Origin: Neopestalotiopsis rosae
Taxonomy: Eukaryota; Ascomycota; Sordariomycetes; Amphisphaeriales; Sporocadaceae
Length of the DNA: 64,000 nucleotides
Direction of reading: 5' to 3'
Assembly (NCBI GenBank): GCA_023078685.1
Contig: JALGAS010000003.1
Location: 1,860,001-1,924,000 of the forward strand
A program made the position numbers and the translations under genes. Numbering within the stretch: position 1 is the stretch's first letter; each line of letters begins with the position of its first letter. A model generated the notes under the pieces. That model searched no databases, was not told the DNA's origin, and saw only the letters and a program-made list of their open reading frames with translations. Below are positions 44,992 through 58,394 of the stretch, piece after piece.

Positions 44992-47900
44992 GATGAACTG
45001 TTTAGTCGCTTAATGATAGAAAAAAAAAATAGAAATGCAGTCGCTATGCTTCTATTCGGGGAATCGAATCCAAGAAAAATAAAATAATAAAAATTGGTGA
45101 AATCGTGTAGTCGTCGTGAGAATAGACTTTCGGTCTCAATGCATCCGGCTTTCCTTCTTGCTGACTTGGGGTATATCTTCTTCTTCTTCTTCTTTCGTTT
45201 ATCTCTGGCTCCGTGAGGAAATAAAAATTGGACGGGAGATCGAATTGCGCGGTAGTTGTCGGTAAATCAAATGTATGGTATATATATAGCCGAATACAAA
45301 GGGTCGACAACTCTCAGAGCGGACAAAGAACAATGGGCCAAAGAAGATGTCCAAGAATGGAAATGTTAATACGAATGCAATGAGGGCCGAGGGTCAACCT
45401 GGAACGAAAAATAATAAGAGAGAAAGGCGAGTTATCTCGTCAAAAGTGGTGGTTGTGGTTGTAGTGGTGGTTATGGTCGATCCCGTATAGGGGTAAAGAG
45501 GAATTTCCACGGATTTGCAGTGTTGATTTTCTTGCTGATTCCTCTGTCGCAAGCGCCCTTTGGTGTTGGCGCGTGATCCAGGAAATAGTTGGGCGTCAAA
45601 CAAGACGACTCTGACGAAAACGTCGACGATGGTCGGGGACTAGGGGTCAGGAAGGAAGAGAGGAAGACAGATCAGTTATGAGAGCGAGAGACGGGCGCAT
45701 ATATGAAACGAGGGGACGCAGCATGTACGATAAGGTTTTCTTGGTCAGCTATCCCTCTCTCTCTCGGTTGGGATTTCACGAGGCAAAAAGGTTGCAACCA
45801 ATGGACCGATATCTTGGACAGAGGCCAGAACAGGGAAAGAATGAAAGAGGAAAAGGAAAAAAGAGTGTGGTATGTCAGTCCAAGTCCGTTTGGCTTGCAG
45901 GTCCGTAGATGGTGAAGAAGCAGAAAAAGTCTAGAAGGTCGACCGAGAGACAAGAGTTCCTCAGCAAAACGAGCACAAAGAGGGTCAAAGGGTACAAATC
46001 GACTGGAGTCTGAGCTGTCCCAGAAACTGCAAAAGCGCTGCAGAATCCCTGTACCCCTGCCTTAGTGGCTAGATCCAGGAACGCGGGCCCTCTATGCCCA
46101 GTGGTTTAAAAGTGCTTGAGTTGTATGAGTGGGTGGTTCGCTAGACCTGGGCGACTGGGTATTGGGCGAGATGGGGGGGTTTGTGCTTCTTGCTCCTTGT
46201 GCTCGTTCGAGACCGCTTCGCTCGACATGGATTGACAATAGCGACTCCAAGGGGGGCCCCCTCGTTGTCGATTCGTCCCAACCCCAGCCCAGGGTGCCAA
46301 TGGGTGCGGAATGGCGCTCAACCTACGGTAATGGCTTGATCCCCCGGGAGGCCCTTGTTCCCTGCCTTGCCTTTCGCCCATGATCCATTGCCCATGTTAA
46401 TATGCTATTCAACGTCTGGACCGAGAGATGGGCAGGCGGTTCATACATAGTGGCAAGTCCAAGAGAGACGGCGGCTCAAGCAAGACAAAGATGGGCAGAT
46501 CCAGAAAGATTCAAATCATTAGAGCCTGGAGAAGCGATAGACGCCGCGCGCCCACACGAAACTTGTCGACACCAAACCACTTTTTGGCAATCCATCGCTA
46601 GGCGGGTTTGGCGGGCGACAAGAACAGACAAGACATTGCCAATGGAAAAAAAGTAGTCAGGGGGTGAACTTGGCGAGTCTCCTTCTGTGCTGGACTCTGG
46701 AAACGATTGGCCAGCAAAGCGGGCAAGCTCTGGTCAGTGGGCAAAGGTGGGCACTGGGCGAGTCTCCACCCGGCCTAGCTTGGTTACTTTCCAGAGTAGC
46801 GGCGGGGACCGGCTGCTATTTTGAAACGAGCCACTATCTTGTCGAGCAAGGAGATGGGCAGCACCTGGCAAATGAGGGAGCAATCAAGCATTACGAACTC
46901 AATGCCACACGCGCGCCTACCTTGGGTCATTGTCAAATTATCCCATCAAGCTTTGGGAAATGAGTAACCCAGGTTATTAGGTATTTGCAGTTGTTATTAT
47001 CGTTTTGTTATTTCCTGTCTGTACTTTTAATCCCTTTGCATCTCCCTGTTTCGCGGAACCAGGAACAGCAACAAGAATAGATAGAAGAGTGTCTGAGAGT
47101 CTGCTGCTTTATTGCTAGTTTGCGCCAGGCGAGATTTGGCATCTGGCATCTGGTCACACTCTCCCTGAAAGAAAGTTGATGGTGATCTTGTTTGTTCGTC
47201 AATGCTCCGATTAGGCGGGGGTGATTTTGGGACCAATGTTCGTTAAAATGGCTGGCCTATCACTAGTCGGACGGTGGTTCGCTGATTAGGTGGTATTGGT
47301 AGTGGTCGGTGACATTGCTCAGCCATGATCTAGGGCAACTAGAACGCCCATCGTCATTAAGTCGGGGCCAGCAGCTAAACACATGTGCAAAGCTAAGGAT
47401 TCCTCCATTGAATCAATCGTCCATACAATCAATCACAGGGAATCAATACAATGGTTATTATGCAACCCCCCAATCAATATTCTTACCTACCAGCTACTTG
47501 CACACCATACCTTGACTGCCGACAGCAAAGAAATCCAGAAAAGAGGCTGAGACAACCGTTGGCAAGCCAAGGTCGGTTGTGAACGCCCGAGAGACCATCA
47601 TTGTTTCCTTTCCCCCCTTCCTGCAGCGTGGCGCAATACTCTTTTGTTTGACACCATGCGTCAGAGGGTAGCAATGCTGCGGTCTAAGCCGCAACTGAAT
47701 CAAGGAACACAAACTATGCAACACCCACATCTTTGACCAGATATGGTTGCATAAATGTCAATCATTATCACTCACCTATAGACAACCTCGATCACGAAGC
47801 AGACTGACACCTTTCACTGCCATTTTTGGGGATTATGACCGAGCCCGATAGGTGTTGTAACTTATTAGGTCAGCCGGCATGAGAATGTATAGTGGAACAG

Positions 47901-49304
47901 ACGTCACAGTGCATCCAAACTCTAAAAATCCTCAACAGACAACTGAGGCCCTCTATAGTTGATCTGTGCATCTTGAGACACATGTACTTCGTACAATAGA
48001 CGATGACCACGTTTGTTGCTGTCACGTAGCAGCGATAGGCAGCGACATCATCATCACTGAATACGAGCCTTGGGTGCGCCAAGTCAGCAAACACGAAACT
48101 GTCTGGATCCTCTTTGCTTCAGAGATCTTACACTACAGTCAGTCTGGGACAATAAGCCCCCCTTTGCCTCATCCTCTTTGCAGCCTGGAAAATTCTCTTA
48201 CTCTGCGTACTCTGTCAAATGCACAACAAGACGGAGAGCTCACGTGCGTCTGTCTACTCCTGACAGACTGGGAGACATTTTACTGGAGAAAGCAAAACCG
48301 GCATATTTTATCTTTCTCTTTTTTTATTCTCTTGGCGCCTTGATCGTTGTTTTATGATCACGTATCATTGACTACCATTTTCCTGGCTTCCAGTTCCAAG
48401 TGATGTTTTGGTTCAATGTCCGCCTTGTTCACTACCGTCTCTAGAACGAACGAAGGGATCGAGGCGCGCTGGCGGTTACGAACAATGGGTTCGTCTCATG
48501 TTTATATGGAAGTGGGGCTCTTTTCCATCTGCACACATTTTACCGAGAGTACGAGGTAGGGTACGCAAATTGATTCTTGCGGGTCACGCAATAAACTGAG
48601 TAATGTCGCCTGTTCCGGCTTGGGTTACGCTGCCAACTTTTGATAAGATTTAGAGTTGCTACTGCAGTTTCTAGACTATGCAAAAAGGGAGGATCCTGGA
48701 GGCATGAAACCAATTACCAACGCCGAGGCGGAAATAGCTGGCTGGTATACATAGCTGACCTTAGGCTAGGTCGGCATCTACCAGGACCGGAAATGGAAGA
48801 AGAAAAAAAAAATTTCATTTCTCCCTGGCAATTCTGTGCGTTGAGACGGTCTTTCAAAATGCGAGAGTGTAGTCGATCAATAAAACAGTTGTCCATTTGT
48901 TCATATCTCGTTGCCAGATCTGCTGCCACCTCAAGGCTCTGTTCCAAATCAGCTGAATACTACAAAACTCCACCACGATACGTAACCCCATTGAGCAACC
49001 CAAGAGTATATCTTCCAAGACTCCGTCTATATATTCCAAGACCAATGTTTAAACGAAAGGGGAAATTTTTCTCAAGCTTCACTATCGGGATATCTGACAA
49101 CATGCAAAGTATAATCGAAAAAGAACGCTAAAGCAGACTATAATTCAGCCAGCATAATGAGGCTGCTTCCGCAGATATAGTATCAAGGACCATCATTGTA
49201 GAAGGGGCCGTTTACTGAGCGTGCGCGTGGCATTGCTACAGCAATCATATATCGCTTTCAGGGTAGCTCCGCAGTATTTGGCAATAAATATCGTCTGCAG
49301 ATTA
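44992..49304. other. 4.3-kb gene-free region upstream of FLC2-like gene
   Basis: The first 1 kb is purine/pyrimidine-skewed with TTC repeats (about 45176-45200) and GTGGTT repeats (45445-45475), suggesting a long leader and promoter. The rest has only short frames without family resemblance. A CTTAGGCTAGGTCGG motif lies at 48760-48774, almost the same as one at 19409-19423. No RNA gene recognised. Confidence 0.45.
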
Positions 49305-52300
49305 TTACATTTGGTAGAAACCGTTGTTCTGTGGATGGGGAGATCGAGAATATGGCGATACTGAGCCATGGTAAGTGGACTGCTCCGTCGGCATGACATT
49401 GGACGCCATATTGTCGTATGCCATCTGCCCATTTGTATAGACACCTAAGGCGTCGTTGTTGAAGGCGGGGAATGGCTCTGCTTGGCTTTGCATCGACACA
49501 TAGGCGTTCCCGTACTGGACTCCAGTCGTCACAGGCATGACAAAATTTTGGGGTTGCGGGTACCCAGAAAGTCCTTGCGGCATCATCAGCCCGCTATTCG
49601 TGGGCTGTCCCAGTCCATTGAACTGAGTATTGGTCTGCCCCTGGTTGTAAAACTGAGGCATGTTGTTTTGGTGAGGCATTGCGTGAAATCCTAAATTGTT
49701 GTGTGGAGTGTACTCCAATGGATTCGACAACGCGTGTTGTCGCTGTGGGAATACTGGTTCTTCAGTCTTCACCGGAGTGGCGGGTATGCCAAAACTTCGT
49801 GGCGGTGGATCTTGCACAGGACTGATGATTGTGTCTTCGCTGAGGTCCTTTGTAGACACTAGTCTCAACACTGGCAGACTAATGTGTTCCATGTGCTTGG
49901 CAAGGTGAACTGTCAACTTCTTCCACGTAGGAAAGGTTTTACCGCAGAAGCTACAGGGCTCCTCTGTTGGCCGTCTAGTTGTCTCAGCATGACATTTCTC
50001 GACCTTTTGCCAAGTGGGATCGTTTGCCCCTGACTTCTTGATCGCTGCCTTTGTCTTGACCTTGGGTTCTGTAAACTTGTGCTCACGGACAAGGTGCTGC
50101 AAGAAGTTGTCGCGCCTGTAGCATGTATGCTTGCATTCATCGACATCACAGGTCCACCATTCGAGATGTCGATGACCTTCGTTTTCGTGTCGAACCCAGT
50201 CAGCCTTTCTCTTGAACATCTTTGGCTCGCGACAGTGATCCCAGGTGCAAGTAAAAGGTTGGACATCCTCGTGTACATGCTTGGTCCAATCAGAAGGCTT
50301 GATGAACTTGCGGGAACTGTAACAGATCCGACATTCGAATTCCTGTATAAGGGTCAGCCAGCTGTCTACAAGGGAAAACATAGGCGCGTGGTTGTATAGA
50401 AGATCACTTACTGCAGGCAGAGTGGAAGCGGGCGGCATCGGGATGCCCGCCGGGAATGTTTCCGAACTAATGGTACCTTCATGGGGATTTGCATCGCCAT
50501 CTGAGGAGTCCGCTTGGGCTGTTATAGGGTCTATATCGCGAATACCATTTCTAGACTCTAGAGACCTGAAAGTCCCACCCTTTTCGAGACAGAGATCGCC
50601 AGAGTGGCAGTGGCCAGTGCGTGCTGCTCTGAGATGTTTGATCTTCTGATTCTGGAGGTTCTTGTACCGGACAACCATTTGATGCGCAATCCGATCCACC
50701 AGGTATTGGTTATTACTTGCCAGTGAGGGATTCAATTTCAGAATGTGTTGTCGAAAACCATCCAAGGTAGGCGTGATGTTCTCTGATGTGCTGAAATCAG
50801 TCTTGATATCCAAGTCCTCTAAAACGTCGTCTTCTTCATCATCGTCATCTGCGTCCAGGTTTGTTTGTGACTTGGCTAGCTGCGCAACGGGCGGGCCGCC
50901 AGTCTTCCTCAACATTTCCACAATATTGTTGGGATGAGACGAAGGCTTCGGCGCTTCAGTCCGGCTTCTCGGTCTCATAATAGGAGGAATCTTGGCCTGA
51001 AGGAATGATGGACTCCTGGGAGGGGCAGTGTTGGTCGCACTTATCGAGCCATTTCGAGCATGGGCCGTCGAAGAACCAATAGACGCCGCACCGGCAGCCA
51101 TTCCAACTAATGCCGTGTTCAAGCTCGGTGTTGGCTTTGAGCGTAGTCCCCAGCTTCCACTGCGGTTGGGTGGCGGCACCAGGCTATCTCGAGATTCACG
51201 CCGGTTACTCGAGTTAGAATCTTCCGATACTGACTCTTCACCGCTGGTGCCCTTGCGCTTGAGCACGCTCTGGCTTGGCCTCCTCACCAAGCTCGAGATC
51301 TCCTTGAAGAGACTTGGGCGGCGAGAAGTGGTGCCGTCACTCTTCAGTGCCAGCTTTTTGAACAAGCTTCCGCTAATGACTCCTTCAGTGTCGACAACAC
51401 TCGGCATACTTCTCCGCCGAGTTCCCCATGTAGCCGCATATGATACAAACGAGTCATTGTTATGATACATTTGCTCAAATTTTGCCATTGCGGCTGCCGA
51501 CGTCTCGGGCTGGTTTCTCCGCGAGTTGATGTCAGATATCGGCTGTATCATTGGGGGATTCTCCCAATTGCGCGTAGGCAAGAGATCAAGGTCAGCCAGC
51601 CCGGTTTGACCAGAGTCACCGGCCGGTCCATCGCCTATTTGGTCGTTGGTGAAGTTTCTGTTATAATAGACCTGGTCCTCCTTGTGTGTATTGACAGTCA
51701 GATGGCCTAGCGGGATGTTGTCGTCTTCAACGGCGGTCTGACTGGTGACCTCCCCTGCAATTGGAGGTTGTGCTTGATCAGCAGTGTCTGAAACCCATGA
51801 GGCTACCAACTGGCTCTTTGCATCAACTTCACGTGCTGTAGCCAGCTCATTCACGCTGGCTGTCACTTCGCCAGAACGATCATCAGGAGCCACTCCACGC
51901 TGGCCTTTTTCGCTGTCGGCCAGCCAGCCACCATGTCGATCGCGTGACACGCTTGGTGCTGAGCCATGGAGTGTCTCGACAGACAATGCATCTTCATGAT
52001 GAGAGCGGAGATGATGAGGGCTTGTGGGCTCTGAGGTCAAAGAATTCTCCATCGCGGGCAGTGATTGCTCGTTTTGTCTGCCCCAATCCGAGACAGTCAC
52101 ACGGGGGCTAGTCATGGACATTGTGGCATGGGCAGGACTCTCGGTGTTCGACCAGCCCTCTATGATCTATGTTAGCAAGTTTCCTGCATGAGCCATTGTC
52201 GTGGTAGGGGACATAGTCGGGACATGGTTGAAGTTTCTTTCTGGGCTGGTGGCAATGTGATGTTATACAACATGGGTTCACATTGGCAATACCAATGGTT

Positions 52301-52893
52301 GGCAGCATCAACAGTTGCACTGTGGCCAGCCCAGGCTAGGACGTGGTGGGTCATTTTTTAACATTTATAGGGAAAGTTATAATGTACTGACCTGCGTTGG
52401 TGTCTGGCGTCAGGTGGGGCACTGATGTATTTGACGCTATCGAGTCTGGTTCCTGTGGTGAAGGAGGGTCTGGCTGCCCATGGGCAGGATCACTTGTGGG
52501 TGGCGCTGTCCAGCTTGTCTGAGATTCGGATTGGAAAGGCGACTGCCCGTCCGACAAAAAAGACGGCGTTCCCTGGTTGATATCACTAAAATCCGCACCA
52601 AAGAATGGGTCGTCGCTCCATTCACTTTCACCAAACTCGCTTGGCACGACGTATAGGCTTGTCGTGGAGTCAGCTGGTGTAAGTGAAGTATTGCTGGGCG
52701 AGGCGGAATTGCTCCGTATATGGGACGAATATGGCGACAGCAACTGTTGGGGGTCAACTATCGGAGCAGCAATGTGGTTATTCTGTATATAGCTGGTGTC
52801 GTTATAGTGGGGTCCAAGCTCATGTTCGTCCTTATTATGGTCGTGGAGCGACGCCGGGGAGACGGTGGCGTAAGAAGAGTATGCCGATGACAT
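49305..52893 (-). CDS. C2H2 zinc-finger transcription factor
   Basis: Exons 52893..52392, 52159..50412 and 50342..49305 give 1095 residues. The first 750 residues are mostly disordered: Ser/Pro/Thr/Gln-rich, with a Asp/Glu run near the middle (DADDDDEEDDVLEDLD). Fingers start just after the second intron at residue 751: CRICYSSRKFIKPSDWTKHV, CTWDHCREPKMFKRKADWVR, CDVDECKHTCYRRDNFLQHL (about 753-840), and a last finger CSFCGKTFPTWKKLTVHLAK near 880. The C-terminus is Asn/Gln/Met/Tyr-rich, resembling an activation domain. Intron 2 (50411..50343, 69 nt) is 3n and stop-free with perfect splice sites. Intron 1 (232 nt) rests on phase and is less certain. Target genes unknown. Confidence 0.86.
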
Positions 52894-55800
52894 GATGGAA
52901 GATGTAGAAGTGGGTGGGAAGCAGCTTGTATATATTATATTGGCCGTGTCAGGACTGTTCAGATCCTTCTCAAAGACTCTGCTCCACGCGCATGTTCTTG
53001 TGCGCAAACTGCTGTCGGCGGAGGGGTCAGAGCCTTGCGATCGGCTTCAAAGCGTGCGCCGCTTGACGCAACGCCGGTGATGATGCGCCGGTCGTTATTG
53101 TTCTCAACACGGACACGGAGCGCGATGGAGATGTAATCCTTTGGCGAGGAATCAAGTGAAAACAGAAAATTGATTTCAGCGCAAAAAAGATGTTGTAGAG
53201 GGGAGAAAGAGCTCAAACACGCCGCGGCTGAAGCTGGCTGGCCTTACGTCTGGCGAGCGCTTAGACAGAAGGTGCGCATGTGGAATGTGGGACCAAATGG
53301 GACTGGGGGGAGATCCGCAGCGGGCAAGGTGGAAATACTCTAGTGCAGGCAGGTAGGACGTAGGGTAGGACCAGTGACATCGGAGTAATCAAGCCAGTCC
53401 AGTATTCTGTGAAAGTAGTGTTGTAGCTAGGTCAATAGTATGTAGTGTCTGTCTTGTTGAGACTCGAATCCAGGTAGTCGCAATAAGAGATAAATCAGGT
53501 ACGGAAAAGGTAGTAGAATGGGAGAAGGACAGAGGGACAGAGACAGAAACTTCAACAGATGAATTGTGTTCTGTCACGAGTCATCATGGGCAAAAATAGA
53601 CGAGCTGGCAAGTAGATCAAGCAACAGCATGGGCAAGGAGAGAGAGATGGACGGCGGACATGCGTCGGGGGTCGTTCGTTGGCAGAGAGAGGAAGAGGCA
53701 CAGAAGGCTTAAACAAGGTGTTCTAATGGGCAGACTCCCAGTCTCTGGGCAGACTCAAGACTCCCTGCGGCTCAAGGTAGTTGTCACTCGAGGGGAGACA
53801 CGATTGGACGTTTATCCCCATTATTCACCCCAACCCGCCCACCGAGGCGTTTCCCACGGGTACATTAATGTAGGACAGGGGTCCAGCTCAGTGCTTAGGC
53901 GTTCTTCTCAGCCCCGGGGGTTGCCAAAGGTACTACGTCCGTTGCAAGGGTCAATGGTGTGTCCGCCGTCACTCTTTCTCTCTAAAGACTACCTACCTAC
54001 CTCCTACTCGTGCTCTCTCCGCTGCCGCTTCGAGACCCAAAGGCGATCGGACTGATTGATTACATGATGGTAGGATGCAGGTAGATGGATGTGCTGATTG
54101 GCTTGTTACTCGGGTGACACAAGTGGCATGGAGAGGCTTAAACATATGCATCCAAACCTTTGCAGTGTGGCTGTACTGGTCGCAAAACGAAGAAATTTGG
54201 TCACCGAGAGAGAGTGAGTCGGCAGGTCAATGTATAACGCTGTCACTTTTGAGTTTCAATACGAAATATCCGCGAAACACACTGGCAGACGGATTATATG
54301 AACTGATGCACTGACATCCATGGCAAGGCACATGCATGTGGACAAAGGTATTGTTGATTAGTCCGAAGAGAACAACGCAGCTCTGTGCTAGTCTCCGCCA
54401 TGGTCGAGTCTTCTCCATGATGCACTCCAAAAACCTCGACCTATATTTCCTAACCTGCCGCGTCGAAGTCAAATACTTAAGTGGTTCGCGCACCACATCA
54501 TATAATTTCCGCGCCGCCTCGGAATAGCGCTACGTATAATTCAGCCCTTCAATTCGACAAACCTTCCAGTATGCCAGCTCCTTTGGGCCGTAACGCATTG
54601 CTGCGCGACCATCTGGTCTGGAACGGAGCAGAGAGCGAGACCTTGTTTTTTTTCTTCATTCTTTGAGAAAATACCATAGCCTCTTTTCTTCAATCTCCCC
54701 ATATGTACTTGATTCGAATTGAGATGATTTTCTTCTAGTTGGGCCACTAGAACCCATCTTGTGGCTCAGCCACACTCGACGGTGCCCGCCCACCATGAGA
54801 ATCTGACAGCACAAGGGTGACAAAAAGATGCGATCGATAGCGCAGATGCATCACCCAGTCACAGTCGGTACTAGCAACTACTGCATGCATTTCAGTGCGT
54901 ACATAGGAGGCATGACTTGTAGATATGCATCACGTGCAGTCACAGTGGACTGAGCAGAAGAAAGAGGTTGGCACGCGATAACCGCTTCTTTTCCATAGCA
55001 TCATCCAAAGTGGTGGGTATGTCAAGATGCGATGCAGAATGGCGTAACGATCTCTCGGCTAGATGAAGCGTGCTCGGCATGCCAAGCGTGCGTTTACTGC
55101 AGTGGGCTTTGGGAGCTAAGAGATTGGTCAAACTCCATCGCGCTCACAGAAGGACAGGCAATGCCTGCCGCCGAGAAGGAGGATGTGCACTATGTATGTT
55201 TGAGTGAGTAGTGTAGGCACCGGATCCTCGCTCGTCGGATCGACTCTGCAGGAGACAATGGCGGCATCTTTTACAGCATTGAAAAATGAATGTGAGTGAT
55301 AATACCCGTGTGCCGTGATGTCACCCCGCTGCTTAGACGGGCCATCTTGTTACTACATGTAGTACCTCCGTACTTCTTCCATACCATGCATAACATGGAT
55401 GTACTCCCCTCAGTCGAGCGTTCAAGTAGGCATTCGGCACACAGGACAGAGAACAAGAAGGACAGAGGCTTGAGAGGTTGAGACACAATTGCACTTGGAG
55501 CAAACAAGATAAATAAAGTGTATACCATGACTTGGCATGGGCCAAAAGTTCCGAGCTACAGAATATGAAGCAGGCGAAAGTTCAACGGTATCGGTAGGAA
55601 TCGGGGGTTGCCGTACATGGGGGTTCTGTCCTCTTTTAAGGTTGTTCCCTTTTTCAGCGCCGTCTAGTGTATTTGGCTAGCACTGGCGGTACTGGCGGTG
55701 CTGGCGGTGCAAGAGAAGCCCGCCAACCCACCGCTAAGAAAGACCTTCTCCACCTGATAACTGATGGGTGGTGGGTGGTGGTGTGCAAGTGCGCTGGTGC

Positions 55801-55945
55801 TTCGCCAACGTCACCTGCATATCGACGACAACCTATACTCACGATTCGCTCAACTGCCGTACACGATCCGGGGGCGTGAAGAGCAGAACAAGGCTCAGGA
55901 ATAGTCTGATCAGGATACACCGAATGAGCTGGATACCCTTTCAGC
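52894..55945. other. 3-kb gene-free region between C2H2 gene and DUF202-type gene
   Basis: Divergent upstream DNA of both genes. The part next to the C2H2 gene (52894-54050) is rich in GA/CT stretches and CCTACC motifs (about 53988-54004), as expected for a long leader. Short frames only; no tRNA, repeat family or transposon ends recognised. Confidence 0.45.
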
Positions 55946-56627
55946 ATGTTCAATGTGAGTGCGGGTGCCTCTATGCGCGTAATTGCCGAGAAACCGCATC
56001 TTGCTGATGATGTTGTAGGCACATCCCGAAGAGTGAGTTCATCTCAGTGCTGCCTATAATTCTGTGGCCGGCATCTAGAGACACTTCCTTACATGACCAA
56101 ACAGTCATCTGCATCTGCGGATGCACAGAGCAAGATCCATAGTGCTCACATCTGATGAGTGAGTTTGATCACTGCGCCCTAGGCTATTCACCCATGCTCG
56201 AGAACTGCGCCCATGCAGTTCATCGCCCGGTCGATATGCTGTACATTTATACTGACGCAGTGTTTCTTCTCTTTTTGCCCTGCACTACAGACTCGTAGAG
56301 ATCCGGGCGGCCCAGCGCACCTTCGAGGGCGCCTACATGCGCACCGCACTATCGCAATTCAGCTTTGCCCTCATCATCCTCAAGATCTTCACGTCCGAGT
56401 TCTACGCCATTGGCGCCTTGTTCTCCCTGTACGGCGCGGGCATCATGCTCGTGGCCATGTACCGCCGCTATCAGGGCAACCAGCAGTTCTTTACCATGAC
56501 CGACGACGTCACGGGCCAGGTCCGGAAAAAGTTTCGCACCAGCGGCAACAGCGTCCTCATGCTGACCGCCATCAGTCTCTGCGCCTACGTGGCCCTGCTT
56601 GTGCTCACGTGGAGGTTAGAGGCGTAA
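55946..56627 (+). CDS. Small DUF202-type membrane protein built from micro-exons
   Basis: The secure part is exon 56291..56627: VEIRAAQRTFEGAYMRTALS, followed by two close membrane helices (FALIILKIFTSEFYAIGALF and the YGAGIMLVAMYRRY region), a charged loop QVRKKFRTSG and a third helix VLMLTAISLCAYVALLVLTW. This is the layout of DUF202 proteins, small membrane proteins of unknown function. Upstream exons are inferred: 55946..55954 (9 nt), 56019..56032 (14 nt) and 56105..56158 (54 nt). All have GTGAGT donors and TAG/CAG acceptors, and every junction is in phase, giving 137 residues starting MFNAHPEDHLHLRMHRARS. An in-frame TGA precedes the ATG. A shorter form from the internal ATG at 56129 is possible. 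Confidence 0.75.
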
Positions 56628-57878
56628 TAAGATGAGGATGAATGATTCTGGTGATAGATGAGATAGGACAGCCCCAGTGCCAGGGAAGTCATGACAGCCA
56701 CGAGACGAGAATGACGATACTGCACGCAAGTGTATGCCATCCGAATTCCAGTGGCATATGCCCCCTTTTGGTATTGGAGTTCAGTCATGGCGGCGAAATC
56801 TGTATGATCAGCACGTCGTGTGTTCATGCCTACCACCCATGAGCCATCACGGCGACCATGGGATACGCATCCAAATAAGGCGGTCATGCAGGAAAAGGCC
56901 GGTGCCGACAAGGTGCGAAAAATATATAACAATATGATTCTATGGTAATAACAAGAAGTTGAGAACCTACACCACCATCTATGTGCAGCTCCAAACGAAT
57001 TATAGTGTTTGCTCTTTTTTTTTTTGAGCTATCCGTGACCTGCATCTTGGGGGGTTAACCAAGACTTATCCAAAACGTTTCCGATTTTTTTGTTTCTCGT
57101 GAATGCTGGAAATAAATGAAAATGACACCACTGAATGCTAACAAGATTGAAGTTGACAAGAAGAGGAGGAAAGAAAGTGAAGAAGAAAAAAACCGAAAAT
57201 CCAAAGACTCTTTTTGTAAACCACCCCAGCACCAAGTTTTCAAGATGAGAATCCCCATTCTCCCTCTCTGAATATGAATGTTTCCCACAAAAAACTCCAA
57301 ATCATCACCGCCACCATTTGAGCAAGCATATTTGATCGTACACGTGCTGTCGTTTCAATGTTCCCTTGCCAAGGCTGAGAAAGGACTAGAGTCTCAACTT
57401 AAAATAAAGGAAAAAAGAGACCGTCGAAAGCTTGTCCTTCGGCGGGCGGAGTTGCTCAGAAAGGAGTAGACTTGAACTCTCGAGGAGAGAAACATTTAGA
57501 GTCGACTCAAGGTTTTTGTTGGTTCGCGGACCATTCCCACCCACTGGATCCGAACGGGGGGGGAAAAAAACGGTGCAAACTTTCTTCCCAACGCGTCTCC
57601 AGCGTGTTCTCATTTCCCCATGTTCACAACCTCACTCTTGTTGACCACGCGTTTGCCATCGTTTCTCGTTGATTTACTGCTTCCTGCCGAGTATGTGGGA
57701 AAGTGACGGCGGAGGAGGGCGGGAGAAAAAACAGCGACAAGCAGTTCCTCCCCAATTTTCGAACATCACTGCCACCCTTTTTGCTCATGGTAGGACAACG
57801 TTTTTGCTCGAGGGCCGCTTGTTTTCCTGCGTCGGAGATCGTGTTTCGTATTATGATGATGCAGCGCAAATCCTCCTC

Positions 57879-57916
<38 letters not shown>

Positions 57917-58394
57917 CTGTCGATGTTTTGGGCTTCAGACGGAACGTCCACACACAAAAAGAGCTCGCCAGAAAAAGAGAGAGAAGAGAAAAATATCAAA
58001 TCTTCCCTCCCCTTTGGCCTCTCAAATTTATTAAGAGTGTGACGTCTTCCTATTTTCTTCTTTCCAAAGCTTCAGCTACCCCAGGGAAGAGACGAATGTG
58101 TAAAGAAGAAACAAAACGCAGAAAAAGGAGTTACAGGCAAGAATAACAGCAAAAAAAGAACAAGTCAACGAGGAATTAAAAATCAACTCTTTGGGGTATT
58201 TCGATTAGGATCATTGACGCGTTGCGACATGAGCCAGAACAAACACAGAAAACAATCGTCTAGAGACTCCAGCAAGAAGAGGAGTTCCCCCCGTTATGAG
58301 AGGCGACAATCATTCTAGTGATGTCCTGGAGTAATGGGAGGGGGAAATGGGGAGTCAGCGGCAATCGAGAGAGCTTTTCAGCCCCATTGCCATT
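56628..58394. other. 1.8-kb convergent intergenic region with a G34 tract
   Basis: Unusually long for a convergent pair. 57000-58350 is A/G-rich with many short A-runs and contains a 34-G homopolymer (57883..57916). Open frames crossing the G-tract encode only polyglycine or polyproline and are not credible. Possibly long 3' untranslated DNA of the Zn2Cys6 gene or a non-coding transcript. Confidence 0.45.
57883..57916. repeat. G34 homopolymer tract
   Basis: Thirty-four consecutive G on the plus strand, preceded by CC and followed by CTGTCG. It lies between convergent genes. Exact length may be affected by sequencing or assembly. Confidence 0.9.

Noticed and set aside
55654..56022. 122-codon minus-strand frame opposite the DUF202-type gene's first exons
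   Set aside because: It conflicts with the in-phase micro-exon chain on the plus strand and contains only simple Pro/Ala repeats.
57669..58146. Frames of about 120-147 codons crossing the G34 tract
   Set aside because: Their openness depends on the homopolymer (polyglycine or polyproline) and the flanking sequence has no coding character.
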